Counted from the stretch's first letter, positions 1 to 9,111 are shown. The stretch is 40,422 nucleotides of DNA from Salinisphaeraceae bacterium UBA4764 (GCA_002403445.1 DHHU01000037.1:16464-56885), one strand, 5' to 3'. Made by a program: numbers and translations. Notes: generated by a model not told the origin, from the sequence alone.

Positions 1-271
1 TTTTGGCTGCCAGGCCATTGACTATTCATTGGTGCTGCGTGATCTAACAATGCTTGGAAACGGCAGGGCAGCGAGATCACCCGCCATTGGGCCATAATCA
101 GCAATGCGCTCGAAGCAACCTGTTTCTACTCGTTCAACAATTCGTTCAGTGATTTTTGAGGGTCAATCCGAAAACCTGGGGTTCTGGACTTGAGCGCGGC
201 CAATGACTGTGCCGGAAAATAAAAGTAAGTGGTCGTTATCTGATAATCGGGCAATATTCGACTGTCTTATC
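1..271. other. No recognisable gene at left edge
   Basis: Short open stretches exist on both strands here, but none has a convincing start, ribosome binding site or recognisable protein motif. It may include the 3' end of a gene outside the window or the spacer downstream of the cupin gene. I see no repeat or insertion-sequence end. Confidence 0.4.
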
Positions 272-652
272 TTATTCGAGGCTCTGGTAACAACCCGACT
301 GGAAACGCGGTACACAAAGCGCATAAAAGACCAGATCAGCCTGGCCAGTATTGGTGATCCGTTGTGGAATACCGGCAGGTATGCGCACGACATCACCCGG
401 GCCGACAACTTCGCGCACGGTATCGCCGACCTCGGCGAGGCCTTGACCGGAAATGATCAGATAGCGCTCACCGGTGTTGACCAGCTGGTGCCATGCGGTT
501 GTTACGCCGGGGCGGACTCGAGCGCGGGCAATCGATAGATCGGGATCACCGTCATCGTTGCCGACTTCCACGATGGCACAGCGCTCTTTGGTTTCCAACT
601 CAGACGCTTCAGTGGCTCGACGGATACCGACTTGCAATTCGGGGTTTTGCAT
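272..652 (-). CDS. Small cupin-domain protein
   Basis: A single-domain cupin of 126 residues, starting at the ATG at 652; a TTG lies directly upstream. The conserved beta-barrel core spans about residues 40-115. Cupin motif 1 is seen around residues 49-69 (PG...H...GE...G), but only His55 and Glu62 of the usual HxH...E metal ligands are present. In motif 2 (PAG at 92-94) the usual histidine is Gln97. It probably binds metal weakly or not at all, or binds a small ligand instead. Such short cupins act as sugar or small-molecule binding proteins or isomerases; no substrate can be assigned. It lies just downstream of the glyoxalase gene on the same strand (74-bp gap), so the two may be co-transcribed. 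Confidence 0.75.
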   Translation of the reverse strand: MQNPELQVGIRRATEASELETKERCAIVEVGNDDGDPDLSIARARVRPGVTTAWHQLVNTGERYLIISGQGLAEVGDTVREVVGPGDVVRIPAGIPQRITNTGQADLVFYALCVPRFQSGCYQSLE

Positions 653-726
653 CAACTATCCATTAGCCGGACCGGCCTATATATAGATTTTCGGCGCACC
701 AATCGGGTCGATGGCCCCAAAACACC

Positions 727-1239
727 TCAGCTTTTTTCCACCAACTCAACCCAGTATCCGTCCGGATCGAGAACAAATGCTATATGGTGCATGCTGCCAT
801 CTTCCGGGCGTTTCTGGAATGGCACATTGTTGGCGTCCATCCACGCTACGGCTTCCTGCAAGTCCGGCACGGTAAAACAGATGTGGCCATACCCTTGGGG
901 CTCGCTGTTGCCGTTGTGATAGGCGGCATTGGGATCGTTTTCGGTGCCCCAGTTGTGGGTAAGCTCCAGAATACCCGGTCGTGCGTTGATGTAGCGCCTG
1001 CGCTCGGTTTCGTCTTCGGGCACCTCATCGCCTTCAGTACGCCCCAGGAAATACAGCGTGAATTGGCCTTTCGAATTCTCTTTGGTGCTAAGAAGCCGCA
1101 TACCGAAAATTTTGGTGTAAAAAGCTAGCGACTTCTCGGGATCCACCACGCGGACCATGGTGTGATTGAACACGAATCCGTTTGTTTCGGCCGGCACACT
1201 TTCGTTTACGCCGGGCGCCTGTTCGGTATTGAAACCCAT
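727..1239 (-). CDS. gloA: Lactoylglutathione lyase (glyoxalase I), long type
   Basis: Glyoxalase I isomerises the hemithioacetal of methylglyoxal and glutathione to S-lactoylglutathione in the cytosol. The 170-residue protein has a VOC fold with metal ligands seen as His26, Glu92, His119 and Glu165. The spacings (66, 27 and 46 residues) equal those of the long human-type enzyme (Gln33, Glu99, His126, Glu172), not the shorter E. coli form. The insert around residues 70-88 accounts for the extra length. By family knowledge this long class prefers zinc rather than nickel; that is an inference here. The start is the ATG at 1239. It is divergent from the acetolactate synthase gene, and the pair may both deal with pyruvate or triose overflow products. 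Confidence 0.92.
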   Translation of the reverse strand: MGFNTEQAPGVNESVPAETNGFVFNHTMVRVVDPEKSLAFYTKIFGMRLLSTKENSKGQFTLYFLGRTEGDEVPEDETERRRYINARPGILELTHNWGTENDPNAAYHNGNSEPQGYGHICFTVPDLQEAVAWMDANNVPFQKRPEDGSMHHIAFVLDPDGYWVELVEKS

Positions 1240-1377
1240 GGATTACTTCTCAGAGATTTAAAATTTATACGTGTATGCTGCATTATCAATTCGAACAACG
1301 CTACCGTTCGAAAGCGCCGTCACGCCAACTGTCGGTTGAATATTTGAGCATAGGCGTTGATTTAGTGGGAGTCGAGC

Positions 1378-3033
1378 ATGAAAGCATCGGATCTGTTTGT
1401 TGCCTGTCTAGAGCAAGAAGGCGTTGAATATGTCTTTGGCGTTCCTGGCGAGGAAAACCTCGATTTGGTTGAGTCGCTGCGGACCAGCACAATCGAGCTG
1501 ATCGTGACGCGCCACGAACAACACGCCGCCTTTATGGCCGCGACTTACGGCCGCTTAACGGGGCATGCCGGTGTCTGTTTATCAACCCTCGGGCCGGGTG
1601 CGACCAATCTCTTAACCGGAATCGCCTACGCGCAGCTGGGCGGTATGCCACTTTTCGCCATTACCGGGCAGAAACCGATCCGCGACAACACGCAGGGTGG
1701 TTTTCAATTGGTCGACATTGTTCACACATTCGAACCCATGACCAAGTGGAATGATTCGATCACCGACGGCGCGGTAATACCGCGCTCCATTCGGCATGCG
1801 TTTAAAATCGCCGAAGCCGAGCGACCAGGCGCTACGCATTTGGAGCTGCCCGAAGACATTGCCAACGAAGATGTCGGGGACATGCTGCCTCAGCAGAGTA
1901 TTCGGACGTTTCCTCCAATTGCCGACGAGCGTGCGATCAACGTGGCGGCCGAAGCTATTGCCAGTGCGCGCCAGCCGATTCTGATTTATTCAGCTGGTAC
2001 AAATCGTGAAACTTGTGCACAGAGCCTGTCACGGTTTGTCGAAAAGACCGGTTTATTCGCTGTCGGCACACAAATGGGCAAAGGCGTGCTGGCTGAAGAT
2101 CACGAGCAAAGCCTGTTCTGCATGGGCATTCACAAACACGACTATGTGCACACCGCCATTGACGAAGCGGATTTGGTCATTACGGTCGGTTATTCGCCCA
2201 TCGAATACCCGCCGTATGTCTGGAATCCGCAGGGCGACAAGCGCATCATTGATATCGATTACAACCCCACAACACCGGATGAGTTCTATTCGCCCGAACA
2301 AGAACTTATAGGTCTTATATCATCCTCACTCGATCGTCTCCGGGATAAACTGGCGGGACACGATTTCAGCAGCCCGCGCTTTGCCCGTCTTCGCGAATAC
2401 CTCAGCGAGAAACTGCATATCGGGCGTGCCGCCGTGACCTTTCCGCCATCACCGGCCTGTATTGTCGATCAGGTCCGGCAAACCCTCGACCGATATGACG
2501 TCATCAGCCTCGACAACGGCATTTACAAAATCTGGTTCGCGCGACTTTATCCAGCCTATATCCACAACACGGTGCTGCTGGACAACGCGCTCGCCAGCAT
2601 GGGAGCCGGACTCGGTGCGGCCATGGCCGCATGTCTTGTGCACCCCGATCGGCGAGTGCTGGCTATTTGCGGTGACGGCGGTTTCGAAATGAACAGTCAG
2701 GATCTGGAGACCGCCGTACGTCTGAAACTGGATATGGTGGTCCTCATTTTGCGGGACAACGGCTATGGTTTTATACGCTGGAAACAGCAAGGGGCCGGTT
2801 TTGCCGATTTCGGCATGTCGTTTGGCAATCCCGATTTCGTAGCTTTGGCCGAGGCCTACGGCGCCAATGGATTGCGACACACCGGTGACCAAGGTCTATC
2901 GGCCGTCCTCGAGACAGCTTTTAAACAGAGCGGTGTCACGGTGGTGGAATGTCCGATTGATTACAGCTCGAACAGTGAGCTGGATTCGGAATATCACGTG
3001 CCCTCGGAAGTCTTGGACGGCATCGCTCGATAG
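1378..3033 (+). CDS. alsS: Acetolactate synthase, catabolic AlsS-type (TPP enzyme)
   Basis: A thiamine-diphosphate enzyme of 551 residues that condenses two pyruvates to acetolactate. Visible features are the N-terminal Pyr domain with catalytic Glu47 (RHEQHAAF), a central domain at about 190-330, and the C-terminal PP domain with the GDGG motif from residue 432 and the following NGYG. The HEQHAAFMA context and the absence of a neighbouring small subunit (ilvN/ilvH) favour the FAD-independent catabolic AlsS class over the biosynthetic IlvB class. No acetolactate decarboxylase gene is adjacent, so the fate of the acetolactate is not shown. The ATG at 1378 has a GGGAG ribosome site about 7 bp upstream. 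A related family member, such as another oxo-acid decarboligase, cannot be excluded. Confidence 0.82.
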   Translation: MKASDLFVACLEQEGVEYVFGVPGEENLDLVESLRTSTIELIVTRHEQHAAFMAATYGRLTGHAGVCLSTLGPGATNLLTGIAYAQLGGMPLFAITGQKPIRDNTQGGFQLVDIVHTFEPMTKWNDSITDGAVIPRSIRHAFKIAEAERPGATHLELPEDIANEDVGDMLPQQSIRTFPPIADERAINVAAEAIASARQPILIYSAGTNRETCAQSLSRFVEKTGLFAVGTQMGKGVLAEDHEQSLFCMGIHKHDYVHTAIDEADLVITVGYSPIEYPPYVWNPQGDKRIIDIDYNPTTPDEFYSPEQELIGLISSSLDRLRDKLAGHDFSSPRFARLREYLSEKLHIGRAAVTFPPSPACIVDQVRQTLDRYDVISLDNGIYKIWFARLYPAYIHNTVLLDNALASMGAGLGAAMAACLVHPDRRVLAICGDGGFEMNSQDLETAVRLKLDMVVLILRDNGYGFIRWKQQGAGFADFGMSFGNPDFVALAEAYGANGLRHTGDQGLSAVLETAFKQSGVTVVECPIDYSSNSELDSEYHVPSEVLDGIAR

Positions 3034-3060
3034 CGATAACCCCGCATTGCTTGGGTCAGT

Positions 3061-3066
3061 TATAAT
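3061..3066 (+). promoter_or_regulatory. -10 box of the tRNA-Leu promoter
   Basis: A perfect TATAAT lies 10 bp before the mature tRNA 5' end. The bases that follow (CAGCGC) form a G+C-rich discriminator, typical of stringently controlled stable-RNA promoters. I find no good -35 box at the usual distance, so the assignment is tentative. Confidence 0.45.
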
Positions 3067-3076
3067 CAGCGCTATC

Positions 3077-3163
3077 GCCGCCGTGGTGGAATGGGTAGAC
3101 ACGCTAGGTTTAGGTCCTAGTGGCCGCAAGGCCGTGGGGGTTCAAGTCCCTCCGGCGGCACCA
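3077..3163 (+). tRNA. tRNA-Leu (anticodon UAG)
   Basis: An 87-nt class II tRNA with the CCA tail encoded. The acceptor stem GCCGCCG pairs with CGGCGGC, followed by discriminator A3160 and CCA at 3161-3163. The anticodon stem CTAGG/CCTAG encloses loop TTTAGGT, giving anticodon TAG at 3111-3113, which reads CUA and other CUN leucine codons. A long variable arm (GGCC-GCAA-GGCC) and the TTCAAGT T-loop are present. It stands alone, between alsS and the metal transporter gene. Confidence 0.97.
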
Positions 3164-3184
3164 TAACGCATAGCATTCGATACA

Positions 3185-3232
3185 TTGATATTATCTATTA
3201 TCGCCTGGTATTTAACATAATATTCATTATGT
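3185..3232 (+). promoter_or_regulatory. Candidate mntH promoter with palindromic operator
   Basis: A possible -35 TTGATA (3185-3190) and an extended -10 TGG-TATTTA (3206-3214) are separated by 18 bp. Immediately after, over the expected transcription start, lies an inverted repeat ACATAAT-ATTC-ATTATGT at 3215-3232 with perfect 7-bp arms. A palindrome at +1 upstream of an Nramp transporter suggests repression by a metal-sensing regulator such as MntR or Fur. That role is inferred from position only. The leader to the start codon would be about 175 nt. Confidence 0.4.
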
Positions 3233-3397
3233 GTATAAGTTTGGCAGAGCAGGTTTTATTGACCGGGATTAGCTTTGTCCTTAAGATTTAGCTTTGGTTA
3301 AAACTCACGCGTTTCCTAACGCCGTTACTTTGAAATCACCAAGTATCCCTAATCTGACGAACCCCCCTAAGTTCACATTGCCAGCCGTTACCGTTTC

Positions 3398-4705
3398 ATG
3401 AGCCGGGCCCAATCGGCCGCCAATGAACCGCCATTGCCGGGTGAAGCCGCGACTATTCGTTCGGCTCGGGCTGCTTTGGATGGCCAAACCCGGGGAATAA
3501 AGGGCCTGTTGCCGTTTCTTGGTCCGGCTTTTATCGCGTCTGTGGCCTATATTGACCCGGGAAACTACGCCACCAACATCGGCGCTGGCTCCAAATACGG
3601 TTACATGCTTCTTTGGACTGTGTTGGTGTCGAATATTTTTGCGGTTCTCATCCAGTCCATGTCCGCTAAGCTGGGGATCGCCACAGGCCGCAATCTACCC
3701 AGGATCAGCCGAGAATTTTTTTCCCAGCCCGTTACTATCGGGCTTTGGCTTCAGGCCGAAATCGTAGCGATAGCTACCGATCTAGCTGAATTCATCGGCG
3801 GAGCGCTGGGCTTAAACCTTCTGTTTGGCATTCCCTTATTCCCAGCGGCAGTCATCACAGGTGTGTTTTCGTTTGCGTTGCTGGACTTGCACCGGCGTGG
3901 TTTTCGCTGGCTCGAAGCCGGAATCACCTCACTTGTGGGGATCGTTGTGGTTGCATTCGTCTATGAAGTTATCGTGTCACATCCTCAAGGCATCGCCCTA
4001 CTTCATGGCTTGTTCGTGCCACGGTTCGAGGGCAGCAACAGTATTTTATTGGCGACCGGTATCCTCGGGGCAACCGTTATGCCACACGCCATCTATCTAC
4101 ACTCGGCATTGACTGAGCGTCGTGTGGTGGGTCGAGACGAAACAGAGAAACGCAGGATCTTTCGTTACGAGTTCATCGATATCCTGTTGGCAATGGCCTT
4201 CGCTGGGATGATCAACGGCGCTATGTTGATTATGGGGGCCGGCCTTTTCTTTGGCAGTCATGCACCGGTTACAAGCTTGACTGGTGCTTTTCATAGTCTC
4301 GGACAGGATGCCGGAACAATAGCTGCAACCTTATTCGGAATCAGCCTCTTGGCAGCGGGTTTTTCCAGCTCCTCAGTCGGAACTATGAGCGGTCAAATCA
4401 TCATGCAAGGCTATATCGACCGCCGTATCCCGATATTTCTGCGCCGCCTAATCACAATGCTCCCCGCGCTGATTATCCTTTGGCTCGGGCTGGATCCCAC
4501 CAATTCGCTAATATTGAGCCAAGTGGTACTATCTTTCGGCATCCCGTTCGCCCTGATCCCATTGATCATTTTCTGTTCCAGCCGGCAATTGATGGGGTCG
4601 TTGGTCAATCATCAGGCAACTACAGTCGCAGCGTGGTCGGTCGCTTTGATTGTCATTCTGCTGAACATGTTTCTGATCTACCAGACGCTGTTCGGCGCGG
4701 GCTAA
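3398..4705 (+). CDS. mntH: Nramp-family divalent metal (Mn2+/Fe2+) transporter
   Basis: A proton-coupled importer of manganese and iron in the inner membrane, 435 residues. After a polar N-terminal tail of about 35 residues come roughly 11 hydrophobic segments. The metal-binding signature of TM1, DPGN, is at residues 53-56, and the TM6 signature MPH at 228-230, both as in bacterial MntH. The start at 3398 has no clear ribosome site, so the tail may be shorter than annotated. The gene is preceded by a palindromic promoter element (3185-3232) and followed by a convergent ABC transporter gene. Confidence 0.92.
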   Translation: MSRAQSAANEPPLPGEAATIRSARAALDGQTRGIKGLLPFLGPAFIASVAYIDPGNYATNIGAGSKYGYMLLWTVLVSNIFAVLIQSMSAKLGIATGRNLPRISREFFSQPVTIGLWLQAEIVAIATDLAEFIGGALGLNLLFGIPLFPAAVITGVFSFALLDLHRRGFRWLEAGITSLVGIVVVAFVYEVIVSHPQGIALLHGLFVPRFEGSNSILLATGILGATVMPHAIYLHSALTERRVVGRDETEKRRIFRYEFIDILLAMAFAGMINGAMLIMGAGLFFGSHAPVTSLTGAFHSLGQDAGTIAATLFGISLLAAGFSSSSVGTMSGQIIMQGYIDRRIPIFLRRLITMLPALIILWLGLDPTNSLILSQVVLSFGIPFALIPLIIFCSSRQLMGSLVNHQATTVAAWSVALIVILLNMFLIYQTLFGAG

Positions 4706-4765
4706 AACGTATTCACGAACTCTGTCTCAACGCTTTTGTCCCCTTTCGTGGCGTGTAAATAAGCC

Positions 4766-6520
4766 TTATAGCTTTCGCATTTGGGGCTGTTCGCTCGGAT
4801 CCATGGGCAGTCGAAGTTCATGCGTGTGGAAGTGGCGTACGGTCGAACGATGGGCAACACTAATGAGCGTGGCGTTGGGCATCGCCCGTACCAGTTCACC
4901 GTAGAGATGTTGTTCAAGCTCCTCGTCGATCGAGGACGTGATTTCGTCAACCAGATTCCAGCGCGCCCGCACCACTAGTATTCTGACGAAAGCCAGACGT
5001 TGTAATTCACCAACCGAGAGTCGCTTATCCCAGGTGCCTGTTTCATCTAGGTAAGGCCTCAGATATCCGAGTTCGCAGACCTCGAGCCAGTGTTCGACGT
5101 CCGATCGATTGACCTGGCGGCGCGGATAGGCAATCGCGTCGATCAAGGGACCTTCGGGCAGATACGCCCGCTGCGGGATAAAACACAGTGGATCGTCAGG
5201 TAGCTCGATTCGACCCCCCCCATAAGGCCAGATCCCAGCCATAACTCTGAGCAGCGTACTCTTGCCGCTACCAGTGCGGCCCGTGATCAGGATACGTTGC
5301 CCGATGCCAATGTCGAAATCCAAACTGGCCAAGAGAGTCTGACCGCCCGGCAAACCGACATTCAAGTCGCGGGCCATGATGTGCTGGCTTTCGGTTTTGC
5401 GGCGGACAATCGCCTTCATTGGCGCCCGATACTCATGATTAGCCGCACGTAATTCATCCAGACGGTCAGTAACTGCAATCCATTCCGTAAGTGACAGATA
5501 ACCGTTGCCGCTGGTGCTGAAATTGTCGACCAGATAGGCGAAAGCGCCCTGAATATTGTTGAAGGCATTTAACACGGCCATCATGCCACCGAGTTTGATT
5601 TCCTTATCGAGAAAAGCTGGCAAAACCGATACGATCGGGATCAGCACGGCCGCCTGATTGAAACTGAACGAAAATCCGTTGACGCCTATGTTGCGGCGGA
5701 TACGGCGGTGGAAAATACTGAAAACTGGCTGGTAACGCTCAATCAGCTGGCGTGCGGTGGCGCCCTGCCCGCCGCTGGTAGCAATCGCCTCGCTGTTTTC
5801 GCGTACCCGGGTCAGGCCGTAACGGAAATCGCCCTGTGCCCGCTGGTAAACGTTGTTCAACCAGAATAATGGCTTGCCGATCCAAATGACGATCACGGTG
5901 CCGAGCACGGCATAAATGACGTTGACCCAAACTAGGTACCCCGGTGGATGCACACCAAACACGGTAATCGATTCGCTGAGACTCCACAGGACGACACCGA
6001 ACACCACGATAGACGCCACCGAATTGATAAGTCCGAGCGGCAATGACAATGACTGACCGGTAAAGAATTCCAGATCCCGTGCGATACGTTGATCGGGATT
6101 GTCGACTCGAGAACCCCCGATCTGCATCCGATAATATGTGTTGCGACTCAGCCAACGGTGAATGAAAGCCCCGGTCAGCCAGCGTCGCCAACGGTTTTGC
6201 AACACTTGCGAGACATATTGCTGGCCTACGTTAACTAGCACCCAGGCCGTAGCCAGCCCCACGAATATGCCAAGTTCGTGCCAAATGCGAGTGGCGTTAT
6301 AACTTTGGAGCGCGTTGTAAAACCCTCGGTACCAGTATGTAATCGCAGCGCTCAAGGCGACCGTGACCAAAGTAAGAACTATGACTGTAATCAACAGGGC
6401 CCAAGCGCTACGCCATTCGGACGATCGAAAATACGGTTTGCCCAAACGCCAAAGCTTGGCCAGAAATTCGCGTGCGGAGCGTGAACGTTCAACGTTCGGT
6501 ATGGGTTCTGCGATAGCCAT
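4766..6520 (-). CDS. ABC transporter, fused permease/ATPase, SbmA-BacA/YddA type
   Basis: A 584-residue half-transporter. The N-terminal membrane domain (about residues 35-340) belongs to the SbmA/BacA-like family, and the C-terminal ATPase (about 380-570) is fused as in YddA and mycobacterial BacA. Walker A GRTGSGKST is at 414-422, the Q-loop Gln lies in FIPQRAY, the signature is LSVGE at 501-505, Walker B is LVDE at 523-526, and the switch histidine lies in SVAHRS. The signature (LSVGELQ for the usual LSxGEQQ) and Walker B (WNLVDE) differ somewhat from consensus. Family members move peptides, cobalamin or hydrophilic peptide antibiotics; the substrate and direction cannot be told from sequence. 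It is the last gene of a minus-strand group and converges on mntH. Confidence 0.88.
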   Translation of the reverse strand: MAIAEPIPNVERSRSAREFLAKLWRLGKPYFRSSEWRSAWALLITVIVLTLVTVALSAAITYWYRGFYNALQSYNATRIWHELGIFVGLATAWVLVNVGQQYVSQVLQNRWRRWLTGAFIHRWLSRNTYYRMQIGGSRVDNPDQRIARDLEFFTGQSLSLPLGLINSVASIVVFGVVLWSLSESITVFGVHPPGYLVWVNVIYAVLGTVIVIWIGKPLFWLNNVYQRAQGDFRYGLTRVRENSEAIATSGGQGATARQLIERYQPVFSIFHRRIRRNIGVNGFSFSFNQAAVLIPIVSVLPAFLDKEIKLGGMMAVLNAFNNIQGAFAYLVDNFSTSGNGYLSLTEWIAVTDRLDELRAANHEYRAPMKAIVRRKTESQHIMARDLNVGLPGGQTLLASLDFDIGIGQRILITGRTGSGKSTLLRVMAGIWPYGGGRIELPDDPLCFIPQRAYLPEGPLIDAIAYPRRQVNRSDVEHWLEVCELGYLRPYLDETGTWDKRLSVGELQRLAFVRILVVRARWNLVDEITSSIDEELEQHLYGELVRAMPNATLISVAHRSTVRHFHTHELRLPMDPSEQPQMRKL

Positions 6521-6617
6521 ATTTTTGTCGTTTGAGATGAAGCGGTGTGCGTCTACAAGATACGGACAGATTTGTAGACTTTGGCCAAGTTTGGGGGTCC
6601 ACTAATCAGCGGCTGCG

Positions 6618-7772
6618 TTACGACTCGCTGGAATTTTCTTGACTGAGCACATCAACGCCCGGCATATGCGGCTGATCCCCGAGAACATCCTCGATGTAAA
6701 GCGCTTGGACGAAGACCTGAATACTCAGCGCAATTGGCGCGGCAACCATCATGCCGAACGTGCCGGCAATCGCGAAACCAAGTGTTTGTGCGATCAAAAG
6801 AAATCCGGGCGCTAATGACACTGCGCGTCGCTGAATGAGTGGCGCAAGTATATAGCCTTCGAGAATATGCAGTCCCAGATAGATGCCGGCGGTATAAAAA
6901 GCGATATCAATGCCTTGCAGTGCAGCCACCAGAATCGCCGGCACTGCCGACAGGATGGCCCCGAGATAGGGGATGAATGTCAACAACCCAGCGATTAGCC
7001 CTAGTAACAACGCGAACGGCACATTCAGCAGTGACAGCCCGAGCACGCTGCCGACACCAACTGCCGTCATAGACAATCCGCGGCCCACCAACCAACGACG
7101 TAACACGATTCCCACTTCACACAGCAAGTCGTCGATGCGTTGTCTTCGATTCTTGGGAACGAGGCGTACCAACGCCTGTTGATAGGCCGAAGGCGTGAAC
7201 GCTAGATAAAACCCAATGATGGCGATCAGAAACGCGTCCGCCAGTGTGCTGATCGTCACTGTCACGGCATTGGAGAACTCTCCACTCAAGCGTTTACCGA
7301 TCGAAGAGGTCTTTTGACGCGATTGCCCATCATTTGCATTACCACTAGAGCCGCTGCCACTACTGTTATTCGGGTTTGAGTGCGTGATCCAGTCCGGCGC
7401 GAGATTATTCTGTTCGAGACGTGTCGTTATCTGATTGACGGACTGTGCGATTTGCTTTTCCAGCTGGGGGGCCCTGGCGGCTATATTCATGGTACCGAAA
7501 GTAATCACCCCCCCTAGCGCGGCCACTACTGCAATGCTGGCCAATGCGATTGATAAATGCCGGGACAGCGGTACAACCCAATGAATGGCACGCGCCAGAC
7601 CGTCTAAAGCTATTGCCAGAATGATAGCGGAAACAATTAGTAAGAGCCCATTTATGGCGTACCACACAAACCATCCGGCAATCGCCATCAAGATGATTAC
7701 CGCACAGATCATCAGAAACCGGCCAGCAAATATGCGATCGGCTATTGGGCTGTATTTGGAATGTTGCGACAT
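6618..7772 (-). CDS. AI-2E/PerM-family membrane transporter
   Basis: A polytopic inner-membrane protein of 384 residues, starting at the ATG at 7772; an in-frame TTG lies one codon upstream. There is a pair of hydrophobic helices near the N terminus (about 20-65), another at 70-95, then a soluble loop (about 100-165) holding an unusual Asn/Ser/Gly-rich stretch. A block of helices follows (about 175-345), including the family's GLLTFIPYLGAILSAVPAILVA stretch at the middle. The family includes the TqsA autoinducer-2 exporter and Na+/H+ antiporters; a specific substrate cannot be assigned. It lies 97 bp upstream of the ABC transporter gene on the same strand and downstream of cbpM. Confidence 0.88.
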   Translation of the reverse strand: MSQHSKYSPIADRIFAGRFLMICAVIILMAIAGWFVWYAINGLLLIVSAIILAIALDGLARAIHWVVPLSRHLSIALASIAVVAALGGVITFGTMNIAARAPQLEKQIAQSVNQITTRLEQNNLAPDWITHSNPNNSSGSGSSGNANDGQSRQKTSSIGKRLSGEFSNAVTVTISTLADAFLIAIIGFYLAFTPSAYQQALVRLVPKNRRQRIDDLLCEVGIVLRRWLVGRGLSMTAVGVGSVLGLSLLNVPFALLLGLIAGLLTFIPYLGAILSAVPAILVAALQGIDIAFYTAGIYLGLHILEGYILAPLIQRRAVSLAPGFLLIAQTLGFAIAGTFGMMVAAPIALSIQVFVQALYIEDVLGDQPHMPGVDVLSQENSSES

Positions 7773-7849
7773 CAAACCCGCTCTTAAATTAAAGGCGCCG
7801 GATAATAAGGTAACTTAGTTGAGCGCGATATCGCATATTGACCAGGCCA

Positions 7850-8155
7850 TTAGTCTTGATCGGCCAGGCGACGCCGCAACTTCCGGTTTTCTTCAATCAA
7901 TTCCAGTGCCAGTGCAATTCCGGCAACGTTTAGCCCGAGATCATGAGCAAGACGTGTCGCGGTGTGCGCGCGTGGCACTTGGCTCGCCGAGAAATACCAA
8001 GTGCCCACGGTTTCATGGCGTTGCGGTTCCAGTATGCCGTGCTCGACCAGATAGCGTATCCACTCGCCGTTGACGCCGCAGGAACGACACATCTGGCCGT
8101 AAGTCACAGTTACATCATGAGTGACCACTTCGCAGGAAATGATCGGTTCATTCAT
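7850..8155 (-). CDS. cbpM: Chaperone modulator CbpM
   Basis: A 101-residue MerR-like helical protein that by family knowledge binds the J-domain of CbpA and blocks its co-chaperone and DNA-binding activity. The core segment CGVNGEWIRYLVEHGILEP (about residues 26-44) is the conserved MerR-like helix-turn-helix region, and the C terminus is a coiled-coil-like basic helix. The start at the ATG at 8155 shares one base with the cbpA stop (TGATG), showing translational coupling. A TTG one codon upstream is less likely. Confidence 0.9.
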   Translation of the reverse strand: MNEPIISCEVVTHDVTVTYGQMCRSCGVNGEWIRYLVEHGILEPQRHETVGTWYFSASQVPRAHTATRLAHDLGLNVAGIALALELIEENRKLRRRLADQD

Positions 8156-9111
8156 CAATCAACTCCCAATTCACTGCGTGGATTAAATGCCATAGCATCC
8201 GCCATTTCACGATAAATTTTTTGAGCTTTTTCATCATTTCTTGGAGGCAAGGTGATACGCAACACAGTGTATAAATCACCCGCTTGTTTGCCCGGCATTC
8301 CACGACCTTTGAGTCGAAGCTTGCGCCCATTATTCGAGCCGGCCGGAATTTTCAAGTCTACCGGTCCGGAAGGTGTTGGTGTTTTAACTGTTGCGCCAAG
8401 GGCCGCCTCCCAGGGGGCGACCGGAAGATCTAGGCTCAAATCCCGCCCATCCAAGCGAAAGATACGATGCGGCCGAAATCCAATTTCGATATACAAATCG
8501 CCAGCCTCGGCCTGACCGACCCCGGGCATGCCTTGCCCGCTTAACTTCAACTGCTGGCCTTCGCGAATGCCTTTAGGAATTTTGACACGTACCGATCGTG
8601 TTCGGTTGACCGTGGCACCGTTGGCCGCCATCTCAGGCACATTCAGCTCGATCACGCGTGTGGCACCGTTAAATGCGTCTTCCAAGTCGATATCCAGTCG
8701 CGCAGTCTGATCCTGGCCCCGCATGCTGCCGGCCGATCGAAAGCCGCCTCCGGCACTCGCGCGGCGCCCGCCACCGCCAAACATCTGCTCGAAAAAATCA
8801 CTGAATTCTGACGGGTCCACATGGGTATATCCCCCGCCACCGAAGTCGAAGCCGGTTGTCCATTGTTGCTGGCCCGCCGTTGCCCCCCCGGTAGCTTCGG
8901 GATGTCCGTACTGATCGTAAGCTGCACGTTTTTCCGGATCTCTTAGTACTTCATAAGCTTCACTTATGTCCTTGAAACGATCCGCGGCATCTTCTTCATC
9001 GCTGACATCCGGATGATAGCGGCGCGCAAGTTTGCGATAGGCTCGCTTTATCTCGTCGTCGGAAGCATTACGTGACACGCCCAGCGTTTGATAGTAGTCC
9101 TTGCTTGCCAT
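8155..9111 (-). CDS. cbpA: Curved-DNA-binding J-domain co-chaperone CbpA
   Basis: A DnaJ paralogue of 318 residues that stimulates DnaK and binds curved DNA. The J-domain occupies residues 1-70 with HPD at 33-35. A Gly-rich linker (about 75-130) follows, then two C-terminal peptide-binding domains. The four CxxCxGxG zinc repeats of true DnaJ are absent, which separates CbpA from DnaJ. It is the first gene of a minus-strand group cbpA-cbpM, and its stop overlaps the cbpM start. It is divergent from the fructose-bisphosphatase gene across about 295 bp. Confidence 0.94.
   Translation of the reverse strand: MASKDYYQTLGVSRNASDDEIKRAYRKLARRYHPDVSDEEDAADRFKDISEAYEVLRDPEKRAAYDQYGHPEATGGATAGQQQWTTGFDFGGGGYTHVDPSEFSDFFEQMFGGGGRRASAGGGFRSAGSMRGQDQTARLDIDLEDAFNGATRVIELNVPEMAANGATVNRTRSVRVKIPKGIREGQQLKLSGQGMPGVGQAEAGDLYIEIGFRPHRIFRLDGRDLSLDLPVAPWEAALGATVKTPTPSGPVDLKIPAGSNNGRKLRLKGRGMPGKQAGDLYTVLRITLPPRNDEKAQKIYREMADAMAFNPRSELGVD

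Noticed and set aside
3164..3397. Manganese (yybP-ykoY) riboswitch upstream of mntH
   Set aside because: The leader lacks the conserved internal loop sequences of that class; only the palindrome near the predicted start site is supported.
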